Below, one piece after another: positions 56,350-64,000 of a stretch of 64,000 nt of DNA (within the stretch, counting starts at the first letter, position 1; each line of letters starts with the position of its first letter). The position numbers and the translations under genes are program-made. The notes under the pieces are model-generated. The model worked only from the letters and a program-made list of their open reading frames with translations, made no database searches and was not told the DNA's origin. The stretch lies in NCBI GenBank assembly GCA_964580105.1, contig CAZOJJ010000006.1:1-64000 (forward strand), written 5' to 3'. The DNA comes from CAZOJJ01 sp964580105. GTDB lineage: Bacteria; Bacteroidota; Rhodothermia; Rhodothermales; Rubricoccaceae.

Positions 56350-57648
56350 CTAGCGACTGCGCAGCCAGGGCAGCGGGTTGACGGGCTGCTCGCCCTCGAA
56401 GAGGGCGAAGAAGACGCCCGGGCCGCGCCGCTGCTGGGCCGTCCCGGCCCGGCCGAGGGCTTGCCCGGCCTGCACCGCCTGACCCTGGCGGACGAGCACC
56501 TGCGAGAGGTTGCCGTACATGGTGGTGTACCCGCCGTGGGAGACGAGCACGAACGTCCCGTACGACGGGTTCGAGGCGATGCGCTCGACGGTGCCCTGGA
56601 ACACGGCCCGGATGCCGGCCCCCGGTGCCGTAGTCACGTCGATGCCGACCTCCTCGATGCGGGTGCCGTAGACCGGGTGGGTGCGCGTGCCGAAGGCGCC
56701 CGTCACGGTGCCGTCGGCCGGCCACGGGAGGCGGCCCCGGTTGGAGCGGAACGACCCGCTGAGTGCGACGGCGCGGTCCTCCACCGGCGGCAGGTTAGTA
56801 GCGGAAGGCGGCGCGGGGGCTGGAGCGGGGATGGTGCCGGAGGGTGAAGGGACGGGGCGCCGCGCCGATTCCGCGAGGCGGGCCTCCTCGGCGCGCCTCG
56901 CGGCCTCGGCCTGCCGCCGGCGCTCGGCCTCGGCGCGCCGCCGCTCCTCGGCGACGAGTTCGCGTACGAGGCCTTCGAGCGCCTGGGCGTCCGCCCGGCG
57001 CTGGGCCAACTCGCCCTCGAGCTGCCCCCGCCGCCGCCGTACCTCTTCGACGAGGGCGGCTCGCTCGCGCCGCCGCTCGGCCAGCTGCTGCCGCTCGAAC
57101 TGACTCGTCGTGATGACCCGCTGCGTCTGCTGTGCGGCGTCGGTGAGGGCGGCCTGCTGCCCGCGCAGCTCGTCCGTCTTGAGGGCGATGCGTTCCACCT
57201 GCCGCCGCCGTCGCTCGGCGAACTGGCGGAGGTAGCGCGCCCGCGCGATCATCTGGGGAATGGAGCCGGCCGATAGGATCAGCGCGAGGTCGCTCGTCCG
57301 GCCGCGCATGTAGGCGTGGCGGGCGTGGCGGCGGTACGACGCCCGGGCCTCGTTGATCTCCTGCTCCAGCCGCTGGATCGAGCGCTGCATCGCCTGGGCC
57401 TGGGTGCGGAGCGTGTCGAGCTCCATCCGAAGGCTCTCGACCAATTCCTCCCGAAGGGCGATCTCGGTGTCGAGCCCTTCGAGGGCGGCGAGCTGGCCCT
57501 GCTCCTCGCTCCGGGCCTGCTGGATCTGCCGCTCCACGCCCGCGATCTGCTCCTGGAGCGCCTCCAGCCGCCGCTCCGTCGCGGCGCGGTCCTGGGCCAC
57601 GGCGGGTGCCGCCAGCGCGAGCAGGAGCGCGAGGAGAAACGGGCGCAT
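56350..57648 (-). CDS. EnvC-like murein hydrolase activator
   Basis: This 432-residue exported protein has a signal peptide (LLALLLALAAPAVAQ), a long coiled coil (about 20-280, Arg/Glu/Gln-rich) and a C-terminal M23/LytM domain (about 300-425; GTVTGAFGTRTHPVYG, YGTFVLVSHGGYTTMYGNLS). The zinc ligands of active LytM enzymes are not kept: the usual HxGID reads EEVGID and the HxH near YGN is lost. This fits EnvC-type proteins, which activate amidases during cell division but do not cut themselves. Confidence 0.85.
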   Translation of the reverse strand: MRPFLLALLLALAAPAVAQDRAATERRLEALQEQIAGVERQIQQARSEEQGQLAALEGLDTEIALREELVESLRMELDTLRTQAQAMQRSIQRLEQEINEARASYRRHARHAYMRGRTSDLALILSAGSIPQMIARARYLRQFAERRRRQVERIALKTDELRGQQAALTDAAQQTQRVITTSQFERQQLAERRRERAALVEEVRRRRGQLEGELAQRRADAQALEGLVRELVAEERRRAEAERRRQAEAARRAEEARLAESARRPVPSPSGTIPAPAPAPPSATNLPPVEDRAVALSGSFRSNRGRLPWPADGTVTGAFGTRTHPVYGTRIEEVGIDVTTAPGAGIRAVFQGTVERIASNPSYGTFVLVSHGGYTTMYGNLSQVLVRQGQAVQAGQALGRAGTAQQRRGPGVFFALFEGEQPVNPLPWLRSR

Positions 57649-57702
57649 CGGGGTGGGGGACGGCGGGGCGAGGATATCGCGGGATCGGCGGAAAAGTAAA
57701 GG

Positions 57703-58521
57703 CTACTCCAGCGGGATCGGCTCGGCGTCGCGGGGGACGGAAAAGCGGAACGTGAGGTCGCCCGGGTCGAGCGTCAGGCGCTGGTGTTCGACGGTGATCT
57801 CGGTCGTGTCGAGCGGGCTGGCGAGGACGACGCGGCGGGGCACCACGCGGCCCTCGACCACGTCGAATGCCTCGAAGCGACGGCGGCTGAGGAGCGTGCC
57901 GTCGGGCGCCCGCTCGTCGAGCCGGACGACGCGCCAGACGGACGGGTCCACGACGTACTCCGTCCGTCCGTCGGGGGCGGTCAGCACGTAGGTCGAGGAG
58001 TCGGCGGTCGAGGAGTCGGCGCGGACGGCCCAGGCCACCTCGGGGGCGGGGGCGACGAGGCCGAGGAGGTTGTGCGCCAGCGCACCCGGTGCGCCCGCAC
58101 CCGGCACGTATCGGTCTGCCACCCGGAGCGACCCGTAGAGGTACACGTTGTTGAGCAGGTCGACGGCGAAGAACGAGTCGGCCGTGACGAGGGCGCGGCC
58201 CACGTTGAGGCTGAGCGGCCCGCGCAGCGAGGCGGTCAGCGAGTCGGCCAGGCTGGCGCGGATGCTCGCGCCGACGCGCTGCGAGAGCCGCGGGCTCTCG
58301 ATACGCACGCGCGCTTCGCTCCGAAACGCCGTCAGGCCGGCCGTGGCCGTCTGCACCTGGTAGACGATCTGCTCGGCCGTGTGATGGGGGTAGTCGGCCG
58401 GGGCGGAGGCGTCCGGGGCGTTGCGGACGAGCGGGCCGCTGCAGCCGGCCGTCCCGAGGGCGGCGGTCAGGAAACAGAGGACGAAGGACGGAAGACGGAG
58501 GACGGGCAGGGGGTGTCGCAT
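57703..58521 (-). CDS. DUF4292-type lipoprotein
   Basis: This 272-residue lipoprotein (lipobox in LGTAGCSG) resembles the DUF4292/LolB-like envelope proteins of Bacteroidota: SLTASLRGPLSLNVGRALVTADSF, LLNNVYLYGS, and repeated beta strands to the end (EITVEHQRLTLDPGDLTFRF). It may carry lipids or lipoproteins. It lies between a TPR gene and envC, an order I recall as common in this phylum. Confidence 0.8.
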   Translation of the reverse strand: MRHPLPVLRLPSFVLCFLTAALGTAGCSGPLVRNAPDASAPADYPHHTAEQIVYQVQTATAGLTAFRSEARVRIESPRLSQRVGASIRASLADSLTASLRGPLSLNVGRALVTADSFFAVDLLNNVYLYGSLRVADRYVPGAGAPGALAHNLLGLVAPAPEVAWAVRADSSTADSSTYVLTAPDGRTEYVVDPSVWRVVRLDERAPDGTLLSRRRFEAFDVVEGRVVPRRVVLASPLDTTEITVEHQRLTLDPGDLTFRFSVPRDAEPIPLE

Positions 58522-58549
58522 CGTATGAGTTCGTCCTTCAGTCCTCCGA

Positions 58550-60250
58550 CTACCGGCCGTCGAGCTTGCGGCGGACGGCCTCGTTCTCGGGGTCGAGGTC
58601 GAGTGCGCGCTGCCAGGCCGTGCGGGCGTCGGCGGTGCGACCGAGGCGGGCGTAGACGTCGCCGAGGTGGTCGTAGAGGAGGGCGAAGCTGGGCGCGTGG
58701 CTGAGGGCCCGCTCGATGAGCGCGGCGGCTTCGGCGTGACGGCCGAGCTTGTGGAGCACCCAGCCGTGCGTGTCGAGGAAGTAGGCGTTGTCGGGGTGCT
58801 GGGCCACGGCGCGCTCGGCCATGCGGAGGGCCTCGAAGAGCCGCTCGCCCGTTTCGGCGAGGACGTAGGCGTAGTTGTTCAGGACGAGCGCGTGGTCCGG
58901 GTCCAGCGCCAGCGCCTCTTCGAAGACGGCCAGCGCCCGTTCCGGGTCGCCCTGCTCCGAGAGGAGGACGCCCTTGAGCGAGAGGAGGCGGATTCGGCCG
59001 GCCGGGTCGTCCGGCGTCTCCTCGGCCAGGATCGCCAGCGCTTCGTCGAGGGGGCGGAGCGCTTCCCGGCCCCGGCCCGACTTCGCCAGCGCGTACGCCT
59101 TGAGCCGGAGGAGGCCGACCCGGCCGGGGAACAGGATCAGCGCCTCGTCGACCGTTTCTACGGCGCGCTCCGGCTCGCCGGCGTAGATCGCCGCCGCCGT
59201 GGCCTGCTCCCACGCTTCCGCCCGGCGGGGGTCGGCCTCCAGGGCACGGCTCAGCACCTCGGCCGCCTCGGCGAAGTCGCGGTCGCGGAAGGCGAGGTCG
59301 CCCAGCATGAACAGCGCCTCGGGTTCGACGGCGGGGGCGGCGGCGAGCTCAGCGAGGATGGCGCGGGCCTGGGCAGCAGCCTCAGGGTCCTCGTCGGCGC
59401 GGGCGTAGAGGGCCGCGGCGCGGCGGAGGCCGTCCTGCGGCAGCGCCGCGGCCGCGAGGCTGTCGTGGAGGAGCCGGGCGCGCTCGGCCTGCCCGAGCGC
59501 TTCGAGTTGCCCCGCCAGGAAACCGACGGACTCCGTGTCGGTCGGGTCGAGCGCGACGAGCCGCTCGAAGGCGGTGAGGGCGTCGCGGGGCCGCCCGGCC
59601 TCGCGGTAGGCCATGCCGAGGCGGAGCCACAGCATCCGCTCGTTGGGGAAGGCCTCGGCGGCGGCTTCGAGCATGGCGAGGGCGGCGTCGGTGTCGCCGA
59701 GGCGGGTGTAGAGGGCCTCCATACGCATCCGCAGCGCCGGGTCCTCGCCCGCCGTCGCGATCAGCCGCTCGTAGGTAGTGATGGCCGCACGGTAGTCGCC
59801 CGCGCGCTCCTGAAGCCGCCCGAGCGCGAAGAGGGCGTCGCCGTTCCGGGGGTCGAGGGCGAGGAGGGCTTCGTAGGAGGCCTGCGCCGCGTCCGTTTGC
59901 CCCGTCTGCGCCTGCAACTCGGCCAGGGCGGCGAGGAGGCTGGGTTCCGCCGGGGCCGCCTCGGTGGCGCGTTCGGCGTAGAGGAGCGCCTCGGCGGGCT
60001 GCCCCAGCGCGACGTACGACTCGGAGAGGGCCGCCAGGACGGCCGGTTCGTGCGGGCGCGCCGCCCGCACCTGCTGGAGGAGCTCGACGGCGCGCTCGTG
60101 GTCGCCGAGGTACGCCTCGGTCAGCGCGCGGACGAACAGCCGGTCGGGCTCCGTCGAGGCCGTCGTATCGGGCTGCGCGCCGGCCGGGGCCGCCGCCAGC
60201 AACAGCACGGCGAGGAGGAGGAGCCGGCGAAGGATAACGGGGTGGGACAC
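58550..60250 (-). CDS. Exported TPR protein
   Basis: I choose GTG 60250, which gives a signal peptide (SHPVILRRLLLLAVLLLAAA) and about 566 residues; an ATG at 60379 would add an unlikely tail. The rest is about fourteen TPR repeats (for example ERAVELLQQVRAARPHEPAVLA, DAALAMLEAAAEAFPNERML, HALVLNNYAYVLAETGERLF). It is a periplasmic scaffold of unknown partners, upstream of the DUF4292 and EnvC-like genes. Confidence 0.87.
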   Translation of the reverse strand: MSHPVILRRLLLLAVLLLAAAPAGAQPDTTASTEPDRLFVRALTEAYLGDHERAVELLQQVRAARPHEPAVLAALSESYVALGQPAEALLYAERATEAAPAEPSLLAALAELQAQTGQTDAAQASYEALLALDPRNGDALFALGRLQERAGDYRAAITTYERLIATAGEDPALRMRMEALYTRLGDTDAALAMLEAAAEAFPNERMLWLRLGMAYREAGRPRDALTAFERLVALDPTDTESVGFLAGQLEALGQAERARLLHDSLAAAALPQDGLRRAAALYARADEDPEAAAQARAILAELAAAPAVEPEALFMLGDLAFRDRDFAEAAEVLSRALEADPRRAEAWEQATAAAIYAGEPERAVETVDEALILFPGRVGLLRLKAYALAKSGRGREALRPLDEALAILAEETPDDPAGRIRLLSLKGVLLSEQGDPERALAVFEEALALDPDHALVLNNYAYVLAETGERLFEALRMAERAVAQHPDNAYFLDTHGWVLHKLGRHAEAAALIERALSHAPSFALLYDHLGDVYARLGRTADARTAWQRALDLDPENEAVRRKLDGR

Positions 60251-60357
60251 GACGGAAGGTACGAGCGGTGGGAGGGCGGGGGATCCGCCGTACGCGGAGG
60301 GAACGCTACCTTGCGGCCCCTTCGTACGCCCAACCCCCGCACCGGCTTCCTCCGTCG

Positions 60358-61812
60358 ATGACCTCCGCCACTGCTTCACGATTCAAAGCGCCCGACACGA
60401 CGCTCATCATCTTCTCGATCATCGTCCTGGCCGCCGTGCTGACGTGGATCGTGCCGCCGGGGGCGTTCCAGAAAACCGAGATGGAGGTGGAGGGGGCCGG
60501 CACGCGCGAGGTGGTCGTGCCGGGCTCCTACGAGCGGATCGAGCGGGAGGACGCGGGGACGGGGGACCGGCTCCGCCACACGGTCGGCCTCGTGTTCATG
60601 GCGCCCATCCTCGGCTTCATCGACGAGGATGCCGCGCCGATCATCGCGTTCGTGCTGCTCATCGGGGGTGCCTTCGCCGTGCTCCAGCAGACGGGTGCGG
60701 TGGATGCGGCGCTGCGGCGGCTCGTCCGGGCGGCTCGGGAATCCGCCGTGCTGGAGTGGCTGCTGATCCCGCTCTTCATGACGCTGTTCTCGCTCGGCGG
60801 CGCCATCTTCGGGATGGCCGAGGAAACCATCCCGTTCATCCTGATCTTCGTGCCGCTCGCGCTGGCGCTCGGCTACGACTCCATCACCGGGACGGCCATC
60901 CCGTTCGTCGGCTCGGCGGCCGGGTTCGCGGCGGCGTTCTTCAACCCGTTCACGGTCGGGGTGGCCCAGGGCATCGCCGAGGTGCCCGTGTTCTCGGGCG
61001 TCGGCTTCCGGCTCGTGCTCTGGTGCATCACGACCTCGCTCGCCATCGCGTTCGTGATGTGGCACGCGCACCGCGTCCGGCAGGACCCCGCGCGGAGCCC
61101 GACGCGCGAGATCGACCGGCGCAAGCGTGAGACGGGGATGCATCTGGACGTGGAGGACGACACGTTCACCGCGCGGCAGAAATGGGTGCTCGTCGTGTTC
61201 GGGCTGGGCATCGCTGCGCTCGTCTTCGGCGTGCTCCAGTTCGGGTGGTACATCGTCGAGATCGCCGCCCTGTTCGTCGGCCTCGGGATCGTGATGGGCG
61301 CCATCGGCGGACTCGGCGGCAACGGCACGGCGCGGGCGTTCATGGACGGCGCGCGCGACCTCGTGGCGACGGCGCTCATCATCGGCCTCGCGCGCGGCAT
61401 CCTGGTCGTGATGCAGGACGGCCAGATCATCGACACCATTCTGCACGGCCTGGCCTCCACCCTCGGCGGGGCCGGCCCGACGGTCGCGGCACAGGGCATG
61501 TTCGGCGTCCAGACGGCCATCAACTTCTTCGTGCCCTCCGGCAGCGGGCAGGCCGCGCTCACGATGCCGCTGATGGCGCCGCTGGCCGACCTCCTCGGCG
61601 TCACGCGGCAGACGGCCGTGCTGGCGTTCCAGATGGGCGACGGGTTCACCAACATGATCATCCCCACCAGCGCCGTCCTCATGGGCGCGCTCTCGCTGGC
61701 CGACGTGCCGTGGACGACGTGGGCGCGCTGGATCCTGCCTCTCCAGATCGTGCTCTTCCTGCTGGGCCTGATCGTGCTCTTCGTCGCCGTGCAGGTCGGA
61801 TACGGCCTCTGA
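60358..61812 (+). CDS. YfcC-family permease
   Basis: I start at ATG 60358 (MTSATASRFKAPDTTLIIF), giving 484 residues and about twelve helices. It matches the YfcC/C4-dicarboxylate-like ion transporter family: TWIVPPGAF near the start, GGAIFGMAEETIPFI, PSGSGQAALTMPLMAPLADL and QMGDGFTNMIIPTSAVLMG. Members are linked to arginine/ornithine or dicarboxylate exchange; the substrate here is unknown. Confidence 0.9.
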   Translation: MTSATASRFKAPDTTLIIFSIIVLAAVLTWIVPPGAFQKTEMEVEGAGTREVVVPGSYERIEREDAGTGDRLRHTVGLVFMAPILGFIDEDAAPIIAFVLLIGGAFAVLQQTGAVDAALRRLVRAARESAVLEWLLIPLFMTLFSLGGAIFGMAEETIPFILIFVPLALALGYDSITGTAIPFVGSAAGFAAAFFNPFTVGVAQGIAEVPVFSGVGFRLVLWCITTSLAIAFVMWHAHRVRQDPARSPTREIDRRKRETGMHLDVEDDTFTARQKWVLVVFGLGIAALVFGVLQFGWYIVEIAALFVGLGIVMGAIGGLGGNGTARAFMDGARDLVATALIIGLARGILVVMQDGQIIDTILHGLASTLGGAGPTVAAQGMFGVQTAINFFVPSGSGQAALTMPLMAPLADLLGVTRQTAVLAFQMGDGFTNMIIPTSAVLMGALSLADVPWTTWARWILPLQIVLFLLGLIVLFVAVQVGYGL

Positions 61813-62256
61813 GAAACCGTCTGGGGCATCCAGGGGATTCGCCTTCACCCTCCCAGCGTGTCATCTCCGGCGTGTCATCTCCGGCGTGTCATCTCCAGCG
61901 TGTCATCTCCAGCGTGTCTTCCCGGACGGGATGCCTTCGGGACGTGATGCCTTCGGGATTTCCAGCGGGATCTCCAGCGGGATTGCCAGACGGGGCGATC
62001 CGGCACGTGGAGATTTCCTTCGGGACGCTTGCGCTTTCGGCTCGGAGGCCGGGATGACCCAAAGCCGAGGGGCGAGCACGGCCCCAAGCAGCCTCTGAGC
62101 GCCGATGGAACGCGACTTGCCGCCCTCTTGGGGATTCCCGGCCCCGGCGTACTTTGTGCGGATGGACGGCGTTCTGTACGGGCGCCGGCCCCGAGCGGCC
62201 CGCCCGTCGTTCAGTTCCGACGACACCGGCTCCCGTTTTCATCCGACCCCGACCCC
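61813..62256. other. 444-bp spacer with several short tandem arrays, no gene
   Basis: I see no gene here. The first half holds a 14-bp array (61857-61912), then two copies of a 16-bp unit (GATGCCTTCGGG core, about 61925-61956) and two of a 12-bp unit (CCAGCGGGAT core). The second half is the upstream region of the DUF2147 pair. Confidence 0.6.
61857..61912. repeat. 14-bp tandem repeat downstream of permease gene, 4 copies
   Basis: CGTGTCATCTCCGG repeats four times (the last two with AG at the end), followed by a degenerate copy. It lies 45 bp after the permease stop and does not include it. On the minus strand each copy carries TGA. Confidence 0.85.
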
Positions 62257-62703
62257 ATGACGACCCTCACCCCCGGACGGCTCCTCGGCGCGCTCGCGCT
62301 GCTCCTGTTCACGCTGCCCGCAATGGCGCAGAGCACGCCCATCGGCGTCTGGCGCACCATCGACGACGAGACGGGCGAGCCGAAGTCGCACGTCCGCATC
62401 TACGAGCGCGGCGGCAAGCTCTTCGGCGACGTCGTTCAGCTGCTGCCTACCGCGAGCAACCCCGAGGCCGTCTGCTCCCCCTGCGCCGACGAGTTCGAGG
62501 GGAGCGATCTCCGCGGCGTGACCGTCCTCCGCAACATGGAGCCCGACGGCGACGAGTGGAGCGGCGGCACGATCACCGACCCGAAGAACGGCCGCACCTA
62601 CCGCTGCAAGATGTCGATGGACGGCCCGAACCGGCTCCGCGTTCGCGGCTTCATCGGCTTCTCCCTCCTCGGGCGCACCCAGGTCTGGGAGCGCGTCGAG
62701 TAG
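62257..62703 (+). CDS. Exported DUF2147 protein A
   Basis: This 148-residue protein has a signal peptide (LGALALLLFTLPAMAQ) and a DUF2147 domain: [50 protein letters not shown]. The family has a small lipocalin-like barrel. CxxC in CSPC may form a disulfide. It is a tandem paralogue of the next gene, with whole blocks ([20 protein letters not shown]) identical. Confidence 0.9.
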   Translation: MTTLTPGRLLGALALLLFTLPAMAQSTPIGVWRTIDDETGEPKSHVRIYERGGKLFGDVVQLLPTASNPEAVCSPCADEFEGSDLRGVTVLRNMEPDGDEWSGGTITDPKNGRTYRCKMSMDGPNRLRVRGFIGFSLLGRTQVWERVE

Positions 62704-62738
62704 CGCGGCCTCCCTCTCCACCAACCCTACCGATTCCC

Positions 62739-63203
62739 ATGCGCGCGACCCTGACCCTCGGCCTCCTCGCCCTCGTGGCGCTGTTCGTGGCCCCTGCCGC
62801 CCTCGCCCAGCTTCCCGCCGATGCACAGGGCTACCTCGGCCGCTGGCAGACGGTGGACGACGAGACGGGCGAGACGAAGTCCATCGTCGAGATCTACGAA
62901 CAGGGCGGGAAAGTCTTTGGACGGATCGTTCGCCTCCTGCCTACCGCGAGCAACCCCGAGGCCGTCTGCTCCCCCTGCGCCGACGAGTTCGAAGGGGGCA
63001 ACCTCCAGGGCGTCGTCATCCTCCGCGACATGGCGTGGGACGCGGGCGACCAGGAGTTCAGCGGCGGCCGGATCACCGACCCCAAGAACGGCCGCACCTA
63101 CCGGGCCTACATGAAGCTCGAAGGCCCGGACCGGCTCCGGGTGCGCGGCTTCCTCGGCGTGCGCGCGCTCGGCCGTACCCAGGTCTGGCGGCGGGCGCCG
63201 TAG
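62739..63203 (+). CDS. Exported DUF2147 protein B
   Basis: This 154-residue paralogue of the previous gene starts 36 bp after its stop, with a signal peptide ([20 protein letters not shown]) and the same core ([36 protein letters not shown]). The identical internal block suggests recent duplication or gene conversion. Function unknown. Confidence 0.9.
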   Translation: MRATLTLGLLALVALFVAPAALAQLPADAQGYLGRWQTVDDETGETKSIVEIYEQGGKVFGRIVRLLPTASNPEAVCSPCADEFEGGNLQGVVILRDMAWDAGDQEFSGGRITDPKNGRTYRAYMKLEGPDRLRVRGFLGVRALGRTQVWRRAP

Positions 63204-63387
63204 CCCCCGCGCAACCGAGTCGGGCCTCTCCGGCGGCGCCCTCCGCTCTTGCACGCGGGGGGCGCCGTCGTATCTTCGGGAGCGCTTGCTCCGGCGTTGG
63301 ACCGGAGCGCCAAGACCGCATCCCCACCGCCTTCCACCTTCGCCGCTACCATCCGAGGCGTCCCGCCGCATCGGGACGGAGACGGCC

Positions 63388-63884
<497 letters not shown>

Positions 63885-63897
<13 letters not shown>

Positions 63898-64000
63898 ACG
63901 GGGGCGCCGTCGCCGATCCGCACGTGCTCCGCCGGCCTCAGCGCCTCCGCCGCGAACAGCACCGTGCCGATCCAGATCAGGTCCGTGACGAGCAGGTGCA
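63885..64000 (-). CDS. C-terminus of an unidentified protein, cut by window edge
   Basis: The minus-strand frame enters from the right edge and ends with TAG at 63885-63887, giving at least 37 residues. It has a hydrophobic stretch ([19 protein letters not shown]), then a polar tail ending in PVHAA. It overlaps the end of the convergent HNH gene by 13 bp. It may be the last membrane helix of a transporter or enzyme, but cannot be assigned. Confidence 0.4.

Overview
The window is strongly GC-rich. It carries bacterial genes with few recognisable Shine-Dalgarno sequences, GTG/TTG as well as ATG starts, and many ATGA/GTGA overlaps. Several features point to Rhodothermota (the Salinibacter/Rubricoccus side of the Bacteroidota superphylum): a CruF/CruG/CrtB-type carotenoid glycoside cluster, a TPR - DUF4292 - EnvC run, Y_Y_Y/Reg_prop hybrid-type sensors, a sigma factor of the kinase-linked ECF type, and a GldE/CorC-like protein. 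A Rubricoccaceae-like genome is my best guess, from gene content only. One scaffold gap of 100 N lies at 17623-17722.

Region 1 (1-11.9 kb, all minus strand) is the most unusual part. Read in the direction of transcription it holds: a membrane protein of unknown family behind twin palindromes, a small sigma-like protein, a short Cys-ending ORF, a double hairpin, a fused E1-like/YcaO cyclodehydratase, a secreted-propeller sensor kinase, a LuxR-type regulator, a TPR-CHAT protease and a lipoprotein. I read this as a candidate compact RiPP (azoline peptide) locus with its own regulators, followed by a signalling/protease block whose intergenic spacers carry three copies of one palindromic motif.

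Region 2 (11.9-22.7 kb) starts with an IS630-type element inserted in the stop codon of a Ser/Thr kinase-TPR gene. Next come its ECF sigma factor and a partner-switching module: receiver-PP2C phosphatase, two patatins, STAS antagonist, RsbW-like kinase, CheY-like receiver and hybrid kinase.

Region 3 (22.8-28.1 kb) is a carotenoid glycoside/ester operon (cruF, crtB, acyltransferase, exported protein, cruG) with a divergent WbqC-like gene. Region 4 (28-40 kb) is mixed housekeeping: sensor kinase, purF, two exported proteins, an NSS transporter, a class D beta-lactamase, a CorC/GldE-like protein, ssb, mazG and a K+ channel.

Region 5 (40.1-46.1 kb) is a histidine-utilisation operon hutU-hutH-(lipoprotein)-hutI-hutG. 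It ends in glutamate, and a glutamate dehydrogenase gene lies at 55.0 kb. Region 6 (46.1-54.9 kb) has twin Cys/His lipoproteins, fabH, a lipase-like hydrolase, three secreted amidohydrolase-like proteins, and a PduL-like/RpiB-like pair sharing a bacterial-microcompartment-type terminal module. Region 7 (55-64 kb) has gdhA, envC, DUF4292, TPR, a YfcC-type permease, two tandem DUF2147 proteins, an HNH endonuclease and one cut gene.

A pattern that cuts across the regions is a set of short tandem repeats (mostly 13-14 bp) that begin at or span the stop codon of a gene. Because the units are not multiples of three, several arrays put stop codons in all three frames.
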